Positions 9,824 through 19,140 of a stretch of DNA of 64,000 nt are shown one piece after another. The translations under genes and the position numbers were made by a program. The DNA is taken from NCBI GenBank assembly GCA_019634595.1, contig JAHCBC010000001.1, positions 248,001 to 312,000 on the forward strand, written 5' to 3'. The notes below the pieces were generated by a model. The model was given only the letters and a program-made list of their open reading frames with translations, did not search any database and was not told where the DNA came from. Positions within the stretch are counted from its first letter, which is position 1; each line of letters opens with the position of its first letter. This DNA is from Akkermansiaceae bacterium. Lineage in GTDB: Bacteria; Verrucomicrobiota; Verrucomicrobiia; Verrucomicrobiales; Akkermansiaceae.

Positions 9824-9851
9824 GCCGGACAACACCAACTTCCGATCCGCA

Positions 9852-12800
9852 GTGAAATCGTTCACCGATATCTTCATCAAGTTCCCGGTGCTGGCCATCG
9901 TGGTCAACCTGGTCATCGTCCTCGTCGGCTGGAGGGCCATCTACTCGCTGCCCGTCCAACAGTTCCCGAAGCTGGAAAGCTCCTCCGTCATCATCACCAC
10001 CGTCTATTACGGCGCGAGCGCGGAGACGGTGCGCGGCTTCCTCACCACCCCGATTGAAAAGGTGGTGTCCCAGATCGGCGGTGTCGATCACGTGGAGTCC
10101 ACCAGCCGCGCCGGCACCAGCATCGTGACCGTGCGGTTGAAGCTGAACCATGACACGACCGCCGCTCTGGCGGAGGTGACGGCGCGCCTCCAGCAGGTGC
10201 GCGCGGAACTCCCCGTGGAGGCGGAACCGCCGATGGTGGAGATCCAGCGCGCGGACCGTCCCTACGCCACGTTCTATCTCAGCTTTACCTCCACGGAGCG
10301 TGATGTGCCGGCGATGACGGACTGGCTGACCCGCACCATGCAGCCGCAGTTCGCCACGCTGCCGGGTGTCCAGCGCGTGACCCTGGAAGGCGCGCGCCCC
10401 ATCGCCATGCGGGTATGGATCGATCCGGACCGCCTTTCCGCGCTCAACCTCTCTCCGGGGGATGTGCAGAACGCCCTCGTCCGGAACAATTTCCTCGCCT
10501 CCGTCGGCCGGACGAAGGGGAACATGGTGGAGATCAACCTGCTGGCGAACACCGACCTGCGGACCGAGCAGGAGTTCTCCAACATCATCGTCTCGGAGCG
10601 GGAGGGCAGCATCGTCCGGCTCAGTGACGTGGCGGATGTGAAGCTGGGGGCGGAGGAACCGGACTACGTGGCGAAAGAGGACAAGCAGGAGTCCGTCTAT
10701 CTGGGCGTGTGGCCGCTGGTCGGCTCCAACGAGATCGAGATCCAGCAGGCGCTCACCGCAAAGATGGAGGAGATCCAGGCCACGCTGCCGAAGGACATGA
10801 AGATGAAGCTGGTCTATGACGGCACCATGTTCATGCGCAGTGCGCTGAAGGAGATCAGCAAGACGCTGCTGGAAACCGTGCTCATCGTCGGTCTGGCGGT
10901 GTTCCTTTTCCTCGGTTCCATCCGCACCGCGCTGGTGCCGCTCATCGCCATGCCCATTTCGCTCATCGGTGCTGCGGCCATCATGCTCGCGCTCGGCTTC
11001 TCGCTCAATCTGCTGACCATCCTCGCCATCGTGCTGGCGGTCGGTCTGGTGGTGGACGACGCCATCGTCGTGGTGGAGAACATCGAGCGGCACGTGCGGG
11101 AAGGGAAGTCTCGCAGGCAGGCGGCGTTGCTTGGTGCCCGTGAACTACAGGGGCCGATTGTCGCCATGACCATCACGCTGGCGGCGGTGTATGCACCCAT
11201 CGGCTTCCAGGGTGGCCTCACCGGCTCCCTGTTCCTGGAGTTCGCCATCACGCTGGCGGCGGCGGTCGTCGTCTCCGGATTCGTCGCGCTGACGTTGTCC
11301 CCGGTGATGAGTTCCAAGTTCATCCACGCGGGCGGCCATGAGGGCAGGCTGACGAAGTTCGTGAACCGCATCTTCGACAAGGTGAAGGCGGCCTATGGCG
11401 TGGCGCTGGACAGCGCCCTGCGCATCCGTTGGGTCATCGTGGGGGTGTCTTTCGTGGTCATGCTCGCCGCGGTGCCATTCTACCTGTTCTCCCAGCGGGA
11501 GATGGCCCCGGTGGAGGACCAGAGCCACATCAGTGTCTTCATGGACACCGCTCCGGATTCCACGGTGGAAGCGTCCAACCGGGACTCCATGGCGGTGATC
11601 GATGCGGTGACCTCCATGCCGGAGGCGGAATACATGTGGTCCCTGACCACCAACTGGGGTGGCTTCGGCGGCATGTCCGCGAAGGACTGGAAAGAACGCG
11701 AACGCACGACGGAGGAAATGTACGGCGAGCTGTTCGGACGTGTTTCCCAGGTGCCGGGTATCCGCGTCTTCCCGCGTCTCGATCCTCCGCTGCCGACGCC
11801 GGGCCAATATGATGTCGAGCTGGTCCTGCTCACCGACGGACCGGTGGAGGATCTGCTGCCCGTCGCGCAGCAGGTCATCGGCGCGGGTTTCGCCAGCGGC
11901 CAGTTCCTCTACGTCGATACCGACCTCAAGATCGACCGTCCGGAGGCCCGCGTGAACATCGACCGCGAGCAGCTCGCGGACCTCGGGCTGGACCTCGCCG
12001 CCGTGGGGCAGGAACTCGGCACCCTGCTCGGTGGCGCCTATGTGAACCGCTTCAACTACTTCGACCGCAGCTACAAGGTGATCCCGCAGCTCGGGGATGA
12101 GAACCGCTCCGCCGTCGGTCCGTTGCTGGACATGAAGATCAAGACCCCTGCGGGGGACCTCCTGCCCGTGTCATCCTTTGCCAGCGTGGAGGCCCGCACC
12201 TCGCCGCGCACGCTCAACCGCTTCCAGCAGCAGAACGCCGTTAAGATCTTCGGTGGGGTGGCTCCCGGCGTGACGAAGGAAGCCGGCCTCCGCGTGCTGG
12301 AGGATGCGGCGAAGAAAGCGATGGGCAAGAGCCTGGTCATGGACCACGCGGGCGAGTCCCGCCAGATCCGCCAGGAAGGCTCCGCGCTGGTGGTCACGCT
12401 CGGCTTCGCCATCATCCTCATCTACCTGGTGCTGGCGGCGCAGTTCCACAGCTTCCGGGATCCGCTCATCGTGCTCCTCGGGTCGGTGCCGCTCGCCATC
12501 TCCGGCGCACTCGTCTTTACCTTCCTCGGCTTCACCACCATCAACATCTACTCCCAGGTGGGCCTCATCACGCTGGTGGGCCTGATCGCGAAGAACGGCA
12601 TCCTGATCGTCGAGTTCGCGAATGAAATGCAGGCACGGGGGCTGGAAAAGGTCGCCGCGCTGCGGGAAGCCGCGCTCACCCGTCTGCGTCCTGTGCTCAT
12701 GACCACGGCGGCCACCGTCTTCGGACACTTCCCGCTGGTGCTGGTCACCGGCCCGGGGGCGGAGGCGCGGAACAGCATTGGCATCGTGCTCGTCACCGGC

Positions 12801-12935
12801 ATGCTGGTAGGCACGGTCTTCACCCTGTTCGTGGTTCCGGCCTTTTACGTCATCATCGCCGCGAAACACCAGCGGCATGAGGATGAGGAGGAAACGGAGG
12901 GCGTTCCGGCGGAGGCACCTCTCGCCACGGCATGA
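9852..12935 (+). CDS. RND-family efflux permease (AcrB/MexB-like)
   Basis: Inner-membrane proton-driven exporter of 1027 residues, normal for the HAE1/AcrB group. N-terminal TM1 (FPVLAIVVNLVIVLVGWRAI) leads to a large periplasmic domain; TM4 carries VGLVVDDAIVVVENIERHVR with the proton-relay aspartate pair near residue 400; a second porter domain and six more helices follow, including GLITLVGLIAKNGILIVEFA. A GTG at 9852 is chosen: it begins the typical MKSFTDIFIKFP N-terminus, while the upstream ATG would overlap the adaptor gene for over 100 bases. No outer-membrane channel gene follows, so a TolC encoded elsewhere, perhaps the one at 39640, would be needed. Confidence 0.93.
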   Translation: MKSFTDIFIKFPVLAIVVNLVIVLVGWRAIYSLPVQQFPKLESSSVIITTVYYGASAETVRGFLTTPIEKVVSQIGGVDHVESTSRAGTSIVTVRLKLNHDTTAALAEVTARLQQVRAELPVEAEPPMVEIQRADRPYATFYLSFTSTERDVPAMTDWLTRTMQPQFATLPGVQRVTLEGARPIAMRVWIDPDRLSALNLSPGDVQNALVRNNFLASVGRTKGNMVEINLLANTDLRTEQEFSNIIVSEREGSIVRLSDVADVKLGAEEPDYVAKEDKQESVYLGVWPLVGSNEIEIQQALTAKMEEIQATLPKDMKMKLVYDGTMFMRSALKEISKTLLETVLIVGLAVFLFLGSIRTALVPLIAMPISLIGAAAIMLALGFSLNLLTILAIVLAVGLVVDDAIVVVENIERHVREGKSRRQAALLGARELQGPIVAMTITLAAVYAPIGFQGGLTGSLFLEFAITLAAAVVVSGFVALTLSPVMSSKFIHAGGHEGRLTKFVNRIFDKVKAAYGVALDSALRIRWVIVGVSFVVMLAAVPFYLFSQREMAPVEDQSHISVFMDTAPDSTVEASNRDSMAVIDAVTSMPEAEYMWSLTTNWGGFGGMSAKDWKERERTTEEMYGELFGRVSQVPGIRVFPRLDPPLPTPGQYDVELVLLTDGPVEDLLPVAQQVIGAGFASGQFLYVDTDLKIDRPEARVNIDREQLADLGLDLAAVGQELGTLLGGAYVNRFNYFDRSYKVIPQLGDENRSAVGPLLDMKIKTPAGDLLPVSSFASVEARTSPRTLNRFQQQNAVKIFGGVAPGVTKEAGLRVLEDAAKKAMGKSLVMDHAGESRQIRQEGSALVVTLGFAIILIYLVLAAQFHSFRDPLIVLLGSVPLAISGALVFTFLGFTTINIYSQVGLITLVGLIAKNGILIVEFANEMQARGLEKVAALREAALTRLRPVLMTTAATVFGHFPLVLVTGPGAEARNSIGIVLVTGMLVGTVFTLFVVPAFYVIIAAKHQRHEDEEETEGVPAEAPLATA

Positions 12936-13535
12936 CGGAATGGAGACTCCGTTCCCCGTTTCCCGCTGGACGACCAGCGGGGCCGCAGCCGCTTCGTCGA
13001 TGAACGCCGCCATCCCCAGCGCCACCGATAGTGACGGGGCGGACATCGGCACCGCGGAATACGGTGCCCCATCCATCTGCCGACCGTCGAATTCACCACA
13101 GAGGGTGGCATCATCCGTTTGAGAGGGGAGCGGGGGATGAACCCCACCTTCGAATGCAGCGACAATCTCGAAGATCTGTGGACCCCCTTGGGCGGAATCC
13201 TTTTCTCTGACGGAGGAGGAAATCTGACCGTGAAAGATCCTTTCGATCCCGGCCCGCAACCTGAGCGCCGTTTCTACGTGCGGTCCCTGTGCCGTAGGAA
13301 GTGCCGTCTTCCTTCATCCCAGCCCCTCACCGACGTGGCGGGCGGGGGGCTCCGCCACGTCTGCTCGGGCTATCCTAAAGCAGGGGGATTCGGGATGTCG
13401 CCGGACCATGAACAAGGCGTCCGACGGACAGATCAAATACCGTATCTTCACGATTGGTTAATCTCCACTCCATGAATCCGGCATCGGATTCCATAAACCG
13501 GCCAATGCCAAAAACACGGCGTCTATCCGCTTGAA
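12936..13535. other. 600-base gap without a convincing gene
   Basis: Several short open frames exist but none shows a recognisable protein or a good start. The stretch has scattered perfect inverted repeats: GGCACCG/CGGTGCC (13048-13068), and GACGTGGCGG/CCGCCACGTC (13332-13361, 10-base arms, 10-base loop). No T-run follows either. The last 100 bases are the likely promoter region of the response regulator at 13536. It may hold decayed repeats or a non-coding RNA. Confidence 0.5.
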
Positions 13536-14300
13536 ATGACGGAGCACCTTCTTAGCGTGATCCCTGTAATGGGTCTGCGCATACGGGTGATGGTGGTCGA
13601 TGACGTTGCGGTGCAACGGATGGTCATGCGTCGTCTCATCGGCCAACATTCATTTCTGGAGTGGATCGGCGAAGCGGACGGCGCCGAAAAAGCCGTGGGG
13701 ATGATCGATGAACTGAAGCCGGACGTGCTGCTGCTGGATGTGCAGATGCCGGGCCTCACCGGGCTGGAGCTGTTCGCCAGCTTGAAGGATCCCCCGAAAG
13801 TCGTCTTCGCCAGCGCCTGGCCGACCTACGCCGTGGACGCCTTCACGCTGGATGCGGTGGACTACCTCCTCAAACCGGTGTCTCCGGAAAGGTTCGCCGC
13901 CACCGCCAAGCGCCTGGAGCGCCTTTTCACCGAAGACGAGAACCCGGCCGTCCGGCATGAGCCGATGGACCGCATCTGCGTGCGTAGCACGGAGCGCACG
14001 ATTTTCCTTCCTCTCCCGACGGTGGCTTCGTTGAAGGCGGACGGGGATTTCACCTGGGTCCGGGACGTCCACCAGCCGGCCATCCTGGCCTGCCGGCGGA
14101 TCGGGGAGTTCGAGGAAATCCTGCCATCCCCTCCGTTCATCCGCTTGGACAGGTCGCTCATCGTCAACCTGGAGCGGGTTTCGAAAGTCGAACGCCTTTC
14201 GAGAAACGACGCCCAGGTGTGGATGCGCGGGCTGGAGGAACCGATGGAGATCGGTAGGACCGCCCTCGCCCGGCTCCAGGAGGTGATGAAGGTTCCCTGA
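13536..14300 (+). CDS. LytR/AlgR-type response regulator (receiver + LytTR)
   Basis: 254-residue transcription factor. The receiver spans residues 16-130: acidic pair in VMVVDD, phosphoacceptor in DVLLLDVQMPGLTG (about residue 69), and the switch lysine in DAVDYLLKPVSPERF. A LytTR DNA-binding domain occupies residues 145-250 (RICVRSTERTIFLPL, FIRLDRSLIVNLERV). LytTR regulators usually bind direct repeats upstream of targets. No histidine kinase is encoded on the same strand; the nearest is the convergent THI5-domain kinase that ends 29 bases away, which may be its partner. Start codon choice between 13536 and 13569 is uncertain. Confidence 0.88.
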   Translation: MTEHLLSVIPVMGLRIRVMVVDDVAVQRMVMRRLIGQHSFLEWIGEADGAEKAVGMIDELKPDVLLLDVQMPGLTGLELFASLKDPPKVVFASAWPTYAVDAFTLDAVDYLLKPVSPERFAATAKRLERLFTEDENPAVRHEPMDRICVRSTERTIFLPLPTVASLKADGDFTWVRDVHQPAILACRRIGEFEEILPSPPFIRLDRSLIVNLERVSKVERLSRNDAQVWMRGLEEPMEIGRTALARLQEVMKVP

Positions 14301-14307
14301 CCGGCGT

Positions 14308-14321
14308 GGCCGTTCACGGCC
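14308..14321. terminator. Short hairpin between convergent genes
   Basis: GGCCGT-TC-ACGGCC lies in the 28 bases between the response regulator stop and the kinase stop. There is no T-run on either side, so a bidirectional terminator is only a guess. Confidence 0.3.
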
Positions 14322-14328
14322 GTGGGGA

Positions 14329-16137
14329 TCACCTCCTCATTTTCATGTCCGGGATGCTCAGGGTGAAGGTGGCGCCTTCCCCCGGCTTGCTCTCCACCCT
14401 GACCTCGCCACCCAGCAAGCGGGCCAACTGGGAGGAAATGGACAGGCCCAGTCCGGTGCCACCATGCTCACGGGAAACGGACGCATCCGCCTGCGCATAG
14501 GGTTCGAAGATTTTTTCGGTCTGCTCCGGGCTGATCCCGGGGCCGGTGTCCTGCACCTTGAACTCCACGGTGGAGTGGGGTGTCTCCTGGGTGGCGACCA
14601 CCTTGACGCCACCTTTCGAGGTGAACTTCACCGCGTTGGAGATGAGGTTGGAAAGGATCTGCCGCAGGCGGGTGGGGTCCGTCGTGATCGTGTCCGGCAT
14701 CGCCGGATCGATCTCCATCTCCAGGGAGATGGCCTTCGCATTCGCGGCGGCATGGAACAGTTCCACAATCCGGTCGAGGAACTCGTCGATGATGACGGGC
14801 ATCTTTTCCACATCCATCTTCGCCGCTTCCAGTTTGGAGTGGTCCAGCGTGTTGTCCACCAGCCGGAGCAGGTGGTTCGATGACATCTCCGCGATCTCCA
14901 CCACCTGGTCCTTCTCCTCCTGGGATTTCGAACTCTTGTAGAGCCAGAGGGAACTCAGGATGCCGGACAGGGGGGTACGCACCTCATGGGCCAGCACGGA
15001 GAGGAACCTGGACTTCGCCGCATTCTCCGCCAGCGCACGCGCCTCCGCCTCTTTCCGGGCGGCCACCTCCTCGCGCAGCAGGCGGTTCATCCGCGCCGTC
15101 ATGAGCGTCCACAGTCCGAATGCCGCCGCCAGCACGCCGATGATGCCCAGCGACCAATAGACCCAGCGGAGGTCCGGCTTCGGGTCGCGCTCATGGATGA
15201 ACGATGCCAGATCCACCTCACCTTTCAGGAAGCCGAGGTCCGCGTAGGCTTTCACGATGCTCTCCCAGCGTCCCGGGTTGATGTAGCCCAGTTCGATCAA
15301 CTCCGGGTGGATGAGCTTTACGGACTCCGCGGCCTCGAACAGCAGATGATCCCGTGAGTGGTCCTGCGGATACTTCTTCAGGATGAGGTCCACCATTTCC
15401 TCCTGGTGGGCCATCGCGTATTTCCAGCCCCGCAGGCTGGCATCCAGGAACTTCCTCACCCGATCCGGGTTCTCGCGGATCTGCTTCTCCGTGGTGAAAA
15501 GGTTGTCGCCGTAGAAGTCGATGCCGCCAGCCCGGGGGTTGAACACCTGGTAGGGGATTCCCTTTTCCTTCAGGAAGAAGGGCTGGTCCGTGGAATAGCA
15601 CGCCATCCCCTGTACCTTGTCCTCCAGCAGATCCTCCAGCCGGAAGGTGTGGGGACGGACGTCCACCTTGGACACGTCGATGCCTTCATGCTTGAAGTAG
15701 GCCAGCAGCTCCGCCGCATCCAGCTCCATCATGATCTTCCGCCTGGAAAGTTCATGGATGTCGTGGATGCCGGATGCCTGGGTGGAAATGAGGACGAATG
15801 GCGAATGCTGGTAGATCACGCCCAGCACGACCACCGGCTCCCCCTGGGCGCGCAGCAGGACCAGGTTCGACGTTCCCACGCCGAAGTCCGCGTTCCCCTT
15901 TGTCACCTCCCGCGCCGTGTCCTGTTCCGGCTGCGCCTCACGGATCTCCACATCCAGACCGGCCTCGCGGTAGTAGCCTTTCTCGATCGCCGCGTAGTAG
16001 CCCGCGAACTGGAATTGGTGCGTCCATTTCAGTTGCAGTGTCACCTTCTCCAGCGCGTATGCCGGCAGGGCGGCAACCATGGTGAGGCATGCCAGAAGGA
16101 AAGAGGGGAGCCGGGAAAGGCGGAAGGGGAAGGTCAT
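14329..16137 (-). CDS. Histidine kinase with periplasmic THI5/NMT1-like binding domain
   Basis: A 602-residue membrane sensor. A signal peptide is followed by a substrate-binding-protein fold (residues 28-320) of the NMT1/THI5 type, with the family phrase LQLKWTHQFQFAGYYAAIEK. One membrane helix (WVYWSLGIIGVLAAAFGLW, near 340) leads to a HisKA domain (LAHEVRTPLSGI, phospho-His near 384) and a HATPase domain with SNLISNAVKFT, DTGPGIS and GGTGLGLSIS. NMT1/THI5 domains bind thiamine-pyrimidine-like small molecules in transporters; the ligand here is unknown. The ATG at 16137 overlaps the stop of the oxidoreductase gene by ATGA, which supports this start and translational coupling. Confidence 0.9.
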   Translation of the reverse strand: MTFPFRLSRLPSFLLACLTMVAALPAYALEKVTLQLKWTHQFQFAGYYAAIEKGYYREAGLDVEIREAQPEQDTAREVTKGNADFGVGTSNLVLLRAQGEPVVVLGVIYQHSPFVLISTQASGIHDIHELSRRKIMMELDAAELLAYFKHEGIDVSKVDVRPHTFRLEDLLEDKVQGMACYSTDQPFFLKEKGIPYQVFNPRAGGIDFYGDNLFTTEKQIRENPDRVRKFLDASLRGWKYAMAHQEEMVDLILKKYPQDHSRDHLLFEAAESVKLIHPELIELGYINPGRWESIVKAYADLGFLKGEVDLASFIHERDPKPDLRWVYWSLGIIGVLAAAFGLWTLMTARMNRLLREEVAARKEAEARALAENAAKSRFLSVLAHEVRTPLSGILSSLWLYKSSKSQEEKDQVVEIAEMSSNHLLRLVDNTLDHSKLEAAKMDVEKMPVIIDEFLDRIVELFHAAANAKAISLEMEIDPAMPDTITTDPTRLRQILSNLISNAVKFTSKGGVKVVATQETPHSTVEFKVQDTGPGISPEQTEKIFEPYAQADASVSREHGGTGLGLSISSQLARLLGGEVRVESKPGEGATFTLSIPDMKMRR

Positions 16138-17405
16138 CGATGCGGGTGATCTCTGACCCATCCTAGCATCTCCCTGTGATGGGATGGGAGATTAAAATGA
16201 TCTGTCCGCGCTGAGTCCGCCGCCGCCTTTCCAGCCGCCCCGCCGGTGGCGAAACACGTGCCCATCACGCGGATGGATGCCTGCGCCTCATGGTCCGCGG
16301 AAAGGCAGCGTCCGGCGACGAACAGGCCGGGGATGCCCCGTGGCTGCAGGCAGCGCAGGGGGATGCCCGCCGGACGGTTTCCCTGCGGGTAGCGGAGCTT
16401 CGGCCCTTTGACTGTCTCACGCAGCTCCATAGGCCATGTGGCGAGTGCGATCTCGTCATCAAAACGCCTGCCCTCAAGAAGGTCCTCCGCGGTCAGCACA
16501 TATCCGCCGATCCAGCGGCGGCTTTCCCGCACCCCGGCGCGTACCGGCCACTGGCTGATGTAGGCGTTTCTCCACCCATCGCTGCTGTGTGAGAGAAAGC
16601 GCAGCACCTCCCCCGCGATCTTCCGGGCCACCGGACTCCAGTGAGGAAAGGCAACGTGATCCAGCGGATCATGCCCGGTGGACTCCCCGCCGGTGAGGTC
16701 CAGCGATCCGAAAATCTCTCCCGTCCTGCCGGAAGCGCGGAAACTCAGGCCCATCGCTGATTTCGGCAGAATCCCTTTCCTTACCCCTTCCACGATCCAG
16801 CCCGCCGTATGGAGCCGTGCGGCATCGTCGAAGCCCGTCATGCCCTGCACCCCGAAAACATAGGCGGGCCGCTGCAGGCCCGGGCTGTCCGTCATCTCCG
16901 CACCCCCACCCAGAAAGCCCGCCACCACCGCGTCTCCTGAGGCATCCACCAGCGCCCTGGCGGAAACATCCGCCATTCCGCCGCGTCCTCCCAGCGTGAT
17001 CCGCCAGACGCCGTCCTCCCGTGTGACCGCCAGCACCTCCGTGTGGAAGAGGGTTTCCAGCGTGGATTCCGCCGCAGTGATCTCATCCGCGATCCTCACG
17101 AACTCCACCGGGTGCTGTGGCAGCACGTCCACCCGTCCCATCCGCACCGGGCCGAGACCGGTCGCGGCGATCATCCGCTCCGCCATTTCCGTCGCGAATC
17201 CGGCATTCGCCAGCACCGCTCCGGGTTCCTCCCGCAGCAGATACAGCCCGCAGAAAGTATGGACGAGGGAAGCGGTTCCCATGCCACCCAGATAACCGTA
17301 GCGTTCCAGCAGCAGCGTGCGCGCGCCGGTCCGTGCCGCGGTCACGGCGGCGGCCAGTCCGGCGCTGCCGCCTCCCACCACCACGACATCATGGACTTCA
17401 TTCAT
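16134..17405 (-). CDS. FAD-dependent oxidoreductase (FAD_oxidored type)
   Basis: 423-residue flavoprotein. The Rossmann dinucleotide fold VVVVGGGSAGLAAAVTAART is at residues 7-26, followed by ER at the end of strand 2 and GYLGGMGTASLVHTFCGLYL, a pattern of the FAD_oxidored (PF12831-like) group. The C-terminal half has ISQWPVRAGVRESRRWIGGYVL, which occurs in the same group, and closes with GLFVAGRCLSADHEAQASIR, the second FAD contact. The start overlaps the acyl carrier gene stop by ATGA and its stop overlaps the kinase start by ATGA, so all three are one translational unit. A carrier-bound substrate is an attractive but unproven idea. No signal peptide: cytoplasmic. Confidence 0.88.
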   Translation of the reverse strand: MNEVHDVVVVGGGSAGLAAAVTAARTGARTLLLERYGYLGGMGTASLVHTFCGLYLLREEPGAVLANAGFATEMAERMIAATGLGPVRMGRVDVLPQHPVEFVRIADEITAAESTLETLFHTEVLAVTREDGVWRITLGGRGGMADVSARALVDASGDAVVAGFLGGGAEMTDSPGLQRPAYVFGVQGMTGFDDAARLHTAGWIVEGVRKGILPKSAMGLSFRASGRTGEIFGSLDLTGGESTGHDPLDHVAFPHWSPVARKIAGEVLRFLSHSSDGWRNAYISQWPVRAGVRESRRWIGGYVLTAEDLLEGRRFDDEIALATWPMELRETVKGPKLRYPQGNRPAGIPLRCLQPRGIPGLFVAGRCLSADHEAQASIRVMGTCFATGGAAGKAAADSARTDHFNLPSHHREMLGWVRDHPHR

Positions 17406-17641
17406 GGGGCGGACCTAGAGGAAATGAGGGCGGCCAGCGAGCGGGGGGTGGAAAGGTTCGCCCGGGTCATGTCCCCGGGGCCGAGCGTCACTCCGAATTT
17501 CTCCTCTGCTGCGACCACCATCTGCATGACAGCCATGGAATCCAGCCCTGCGGAAAACAGATCCCCATCCGCGGCGAACCCATCGCCCAGCTCCACCATG
17601 CCTTCCTCGTTCAACCAGTCGATCACCTCCTCCGGACTCAT
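17402..17641 (-). CDS. Acyl carrier protein-like protein
   Basis: 79-residue carrier protein. The phosphopantetheine site is Ser35 in FSAGLDSMAVMQMV; helix 1 (PEEVIDWLNEEG) and the acidic segment ELGDGFAADGDLF match ACP/PCP folds, and the length is typical. The usual DSL is DSM here. It is not the fatty-acid AcpP by context: the next genes are an FAD oxidoreductase and a sensor kinase, each overlapping by four bases (ATGA at 17402-17405). A role as tether for a substrate oxidised by the flavoprotein is inference. The start at 17641 is 121 bases from the divergent MFS gene. Confidence 0.85.
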   Translation of the reverse strand: MSPEEVIDWLNEEGMVELGDGFAADGDLFSAGLDSMAVMQMVVAAEEKFGVTLGPGDMTRANLSTPRSLAALISSRSAP

Positions 17642-17693
17642 GCGCGGAAACCGTGGAAGCTCCCCATGGGCAAGTCAATCATCGACGGATATT

Positions 17694-17713
17694 TGTTCGA
17701 TGAGTGTCGAACA
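17694..17713. promoter_or_regulatory. Palindrome in the ACP-MFS divergent region
   Basis: TGTTCGA-TGAGTG-TCGAACA is a perfect inverted repeat with 7-base arms, midway in the 121-base space between divergent starts at 17641 and 17763. It is well placed for a dimeric regulator acting on both transcripts. Which regulator is unknown; no HTH gene is adjacent. Confidence 0.5.
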
Positions 17714-17762
17714 TTTCGGTTGAGAGTCGCCGGGCCGCTGCTACGGTCCCGCCCGAAACCGC

Positions 17763-18992
17763 ATGCACCTTCCCACCTCCGCCAGCGGCTCCGCTCCGCC
17801 GGAACAGGCCACGCTGAAATCCTGGCTCGCCGTTCTGTCCGTCTCCCTCGGCGCGTTCGTCCTGGTCACCTGTGAGTTCCTGCCCATCGGCCTGCTGACG
17901 AACATCTCCGGAGCGCTGGGTGTCTCCTCCGGGGTGGCGGGGCTGATGGTTTCCGTGCCCGGCATCGTCGCCGCCTTCGCCGCCCCCGCACTGACCCTGC
18001 TCGCCAGCCGGGTGGACCGGAGGGTGCTGCTCCTTTCCCTGATGGCGCTGCTCGCCCTCTCCAGTTTCATTTCCGCCATGGCCCCGGATTTCAAGGTCAT
18101 GCTGGTGGCGCGGGTGCTGTTCGGCATCAGCCTCGGGGGATTCTGGAGCAACGCCATCGCCCTCGGGGGCCGCCTGGTGCCGAAGGCGTCCATGGTCCGC
18201 GCCACGACCATCATCATGGCGGGCATTTCCATCGCCACCGTGGCCGGTGTGCCGGTGAGCAAGGTCGTCGCGGACTTCCTGGGGTGGCGGACCGCCTTTT
18301 CCGTGATCGGCGGAGTGGTCCTGCTGGCCGGTGCCGTGCAGTGGTGGGCGCTGCCAAAGCTGCCTGGGCCAAAGGCACCGGGCTTCCTCCAGTTCACCCA
18401 TCTGCTGCGCCATCCGGACGCTCGTATGGGCCTGGCGACCGTGGCACTGGTCATCGCCGGACACTTCGGGGCCTACACGTATGTCACGCCGTTTCTCAAA
18501 CAGAACCCACAGATGGGACCCGGCTACATCAGCTCGCTGCTGCTCGCCTTCGGCGTGGCGGGGATCGCCGGAAATTTCATCGGCGGAGCGGCGGCGGGCA
18601 GGAACCTGCGGGGGACCATCGGCGTGGTCATCATCCTGCTTGCGGCTTCCATCATGCTCCTGCCATCCACCGGGATGAACGCGGTCTCCACCTCCGCGCT
18701 CATCCTTTGCTGGGGCCTGGCCTTCGGTGCGGTGCCCATTGTCCTCCAGCTATGGGTTTTCAAGGCGGCTCCGGAAGCCATGGAAGGCGGGGCCGCGCTT
18801 CTGACCTCCACCTTCCAGGTGTTCATCGCGCTCGGCTCCGTCCTCGGTGGCCAGGTGGTGGATCACCTCGGCGTGTCCGCCGTGATGTGGTGCGGCGGTG
18901 GGGTTTCCGCGCTCGCCATTTTCATCGTCCTCATCTCGCGCCACCAGCCTGTGGCGAAGGAGCCGGACGCGGTGGAGGCCTGCGGAGGATGA
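17763..18992 (+). CDS. MFS transporter (DHA1-type drug/metabolite exporter)
   Basis: 409-residue major facilitator with about 12 membrane helices. The opening TM1 phrase FVLVTCEFLPIGLLTNIS is typical of the AraJ/NepI/sugar-efflux branch of the DHA1 family (ETxxxPxGLL-type motif). The cytoplasmic loop 2-3 motif SRVDRRVLLL and the central LFGISLGGFWSNAIALGGRL (motif C-like region) agree. Substrates in this branch include nucleosides, sugars and drugs, so none can be assigned. Divergent from the ACP-oxidoreductase-kinase operon with a shared palindrome, which suggests it may export the product or inducer of that operon. Confidence 0.88.
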   Translation: MHLPTSASGSAPPEQATLKSWLAVLSVSLGAFVLVTCEFLPIGLLTNISGALGVSSGVAGLMVSVPGIVAAFAAPALTLLASRVDRRVLLLSLMALLALSSFISAMAPDFKVMLVARVLFGISLGGFWSNAIALGGRLVPKASMVRATTIIMAGISIATVAGVPVSKVVADFLGWRTAFSVIGGVVLLAGAVQWWALPKLPGPKAPGFLQFTHLLRHPDARMGLATVALVIAGHFGAYTYVTPFLKQNPQMGPGYISSLLLAFGVAGIAGNFIGGAAAGRNLRGTIGVVIILLAASIMLLPSTGMNAVSTSALILCWGLAFGAVPIVLQLWVFKAAPEAMEGGAALLTSTFQVFIALGSVLGGQVVDHLGVSAVMWCGGGVSALAIFIVLISRHQPVAKEPDAVEACGG

Positions 18993-19140
18993 CCGGCGGA
19001 GGAGCGGAAATCCATCCGCCCGCCCTTCGGTGGACCGATAAACGGTCGTGTACTTGTTGGGGGGGGCGCCCGGGATAAGGTGGGGAACCGGTGCACGCAC
19101 GCCTGTGCCGCCCGGTCGAACCATTCCCCTTTGACCACGA

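Noticed and set aside
13119..13475. 118-codon open frame in the 13-kb gap
   Set aside because: No recognisable domain, no ribosome site, and it runs through hairpin DNA.
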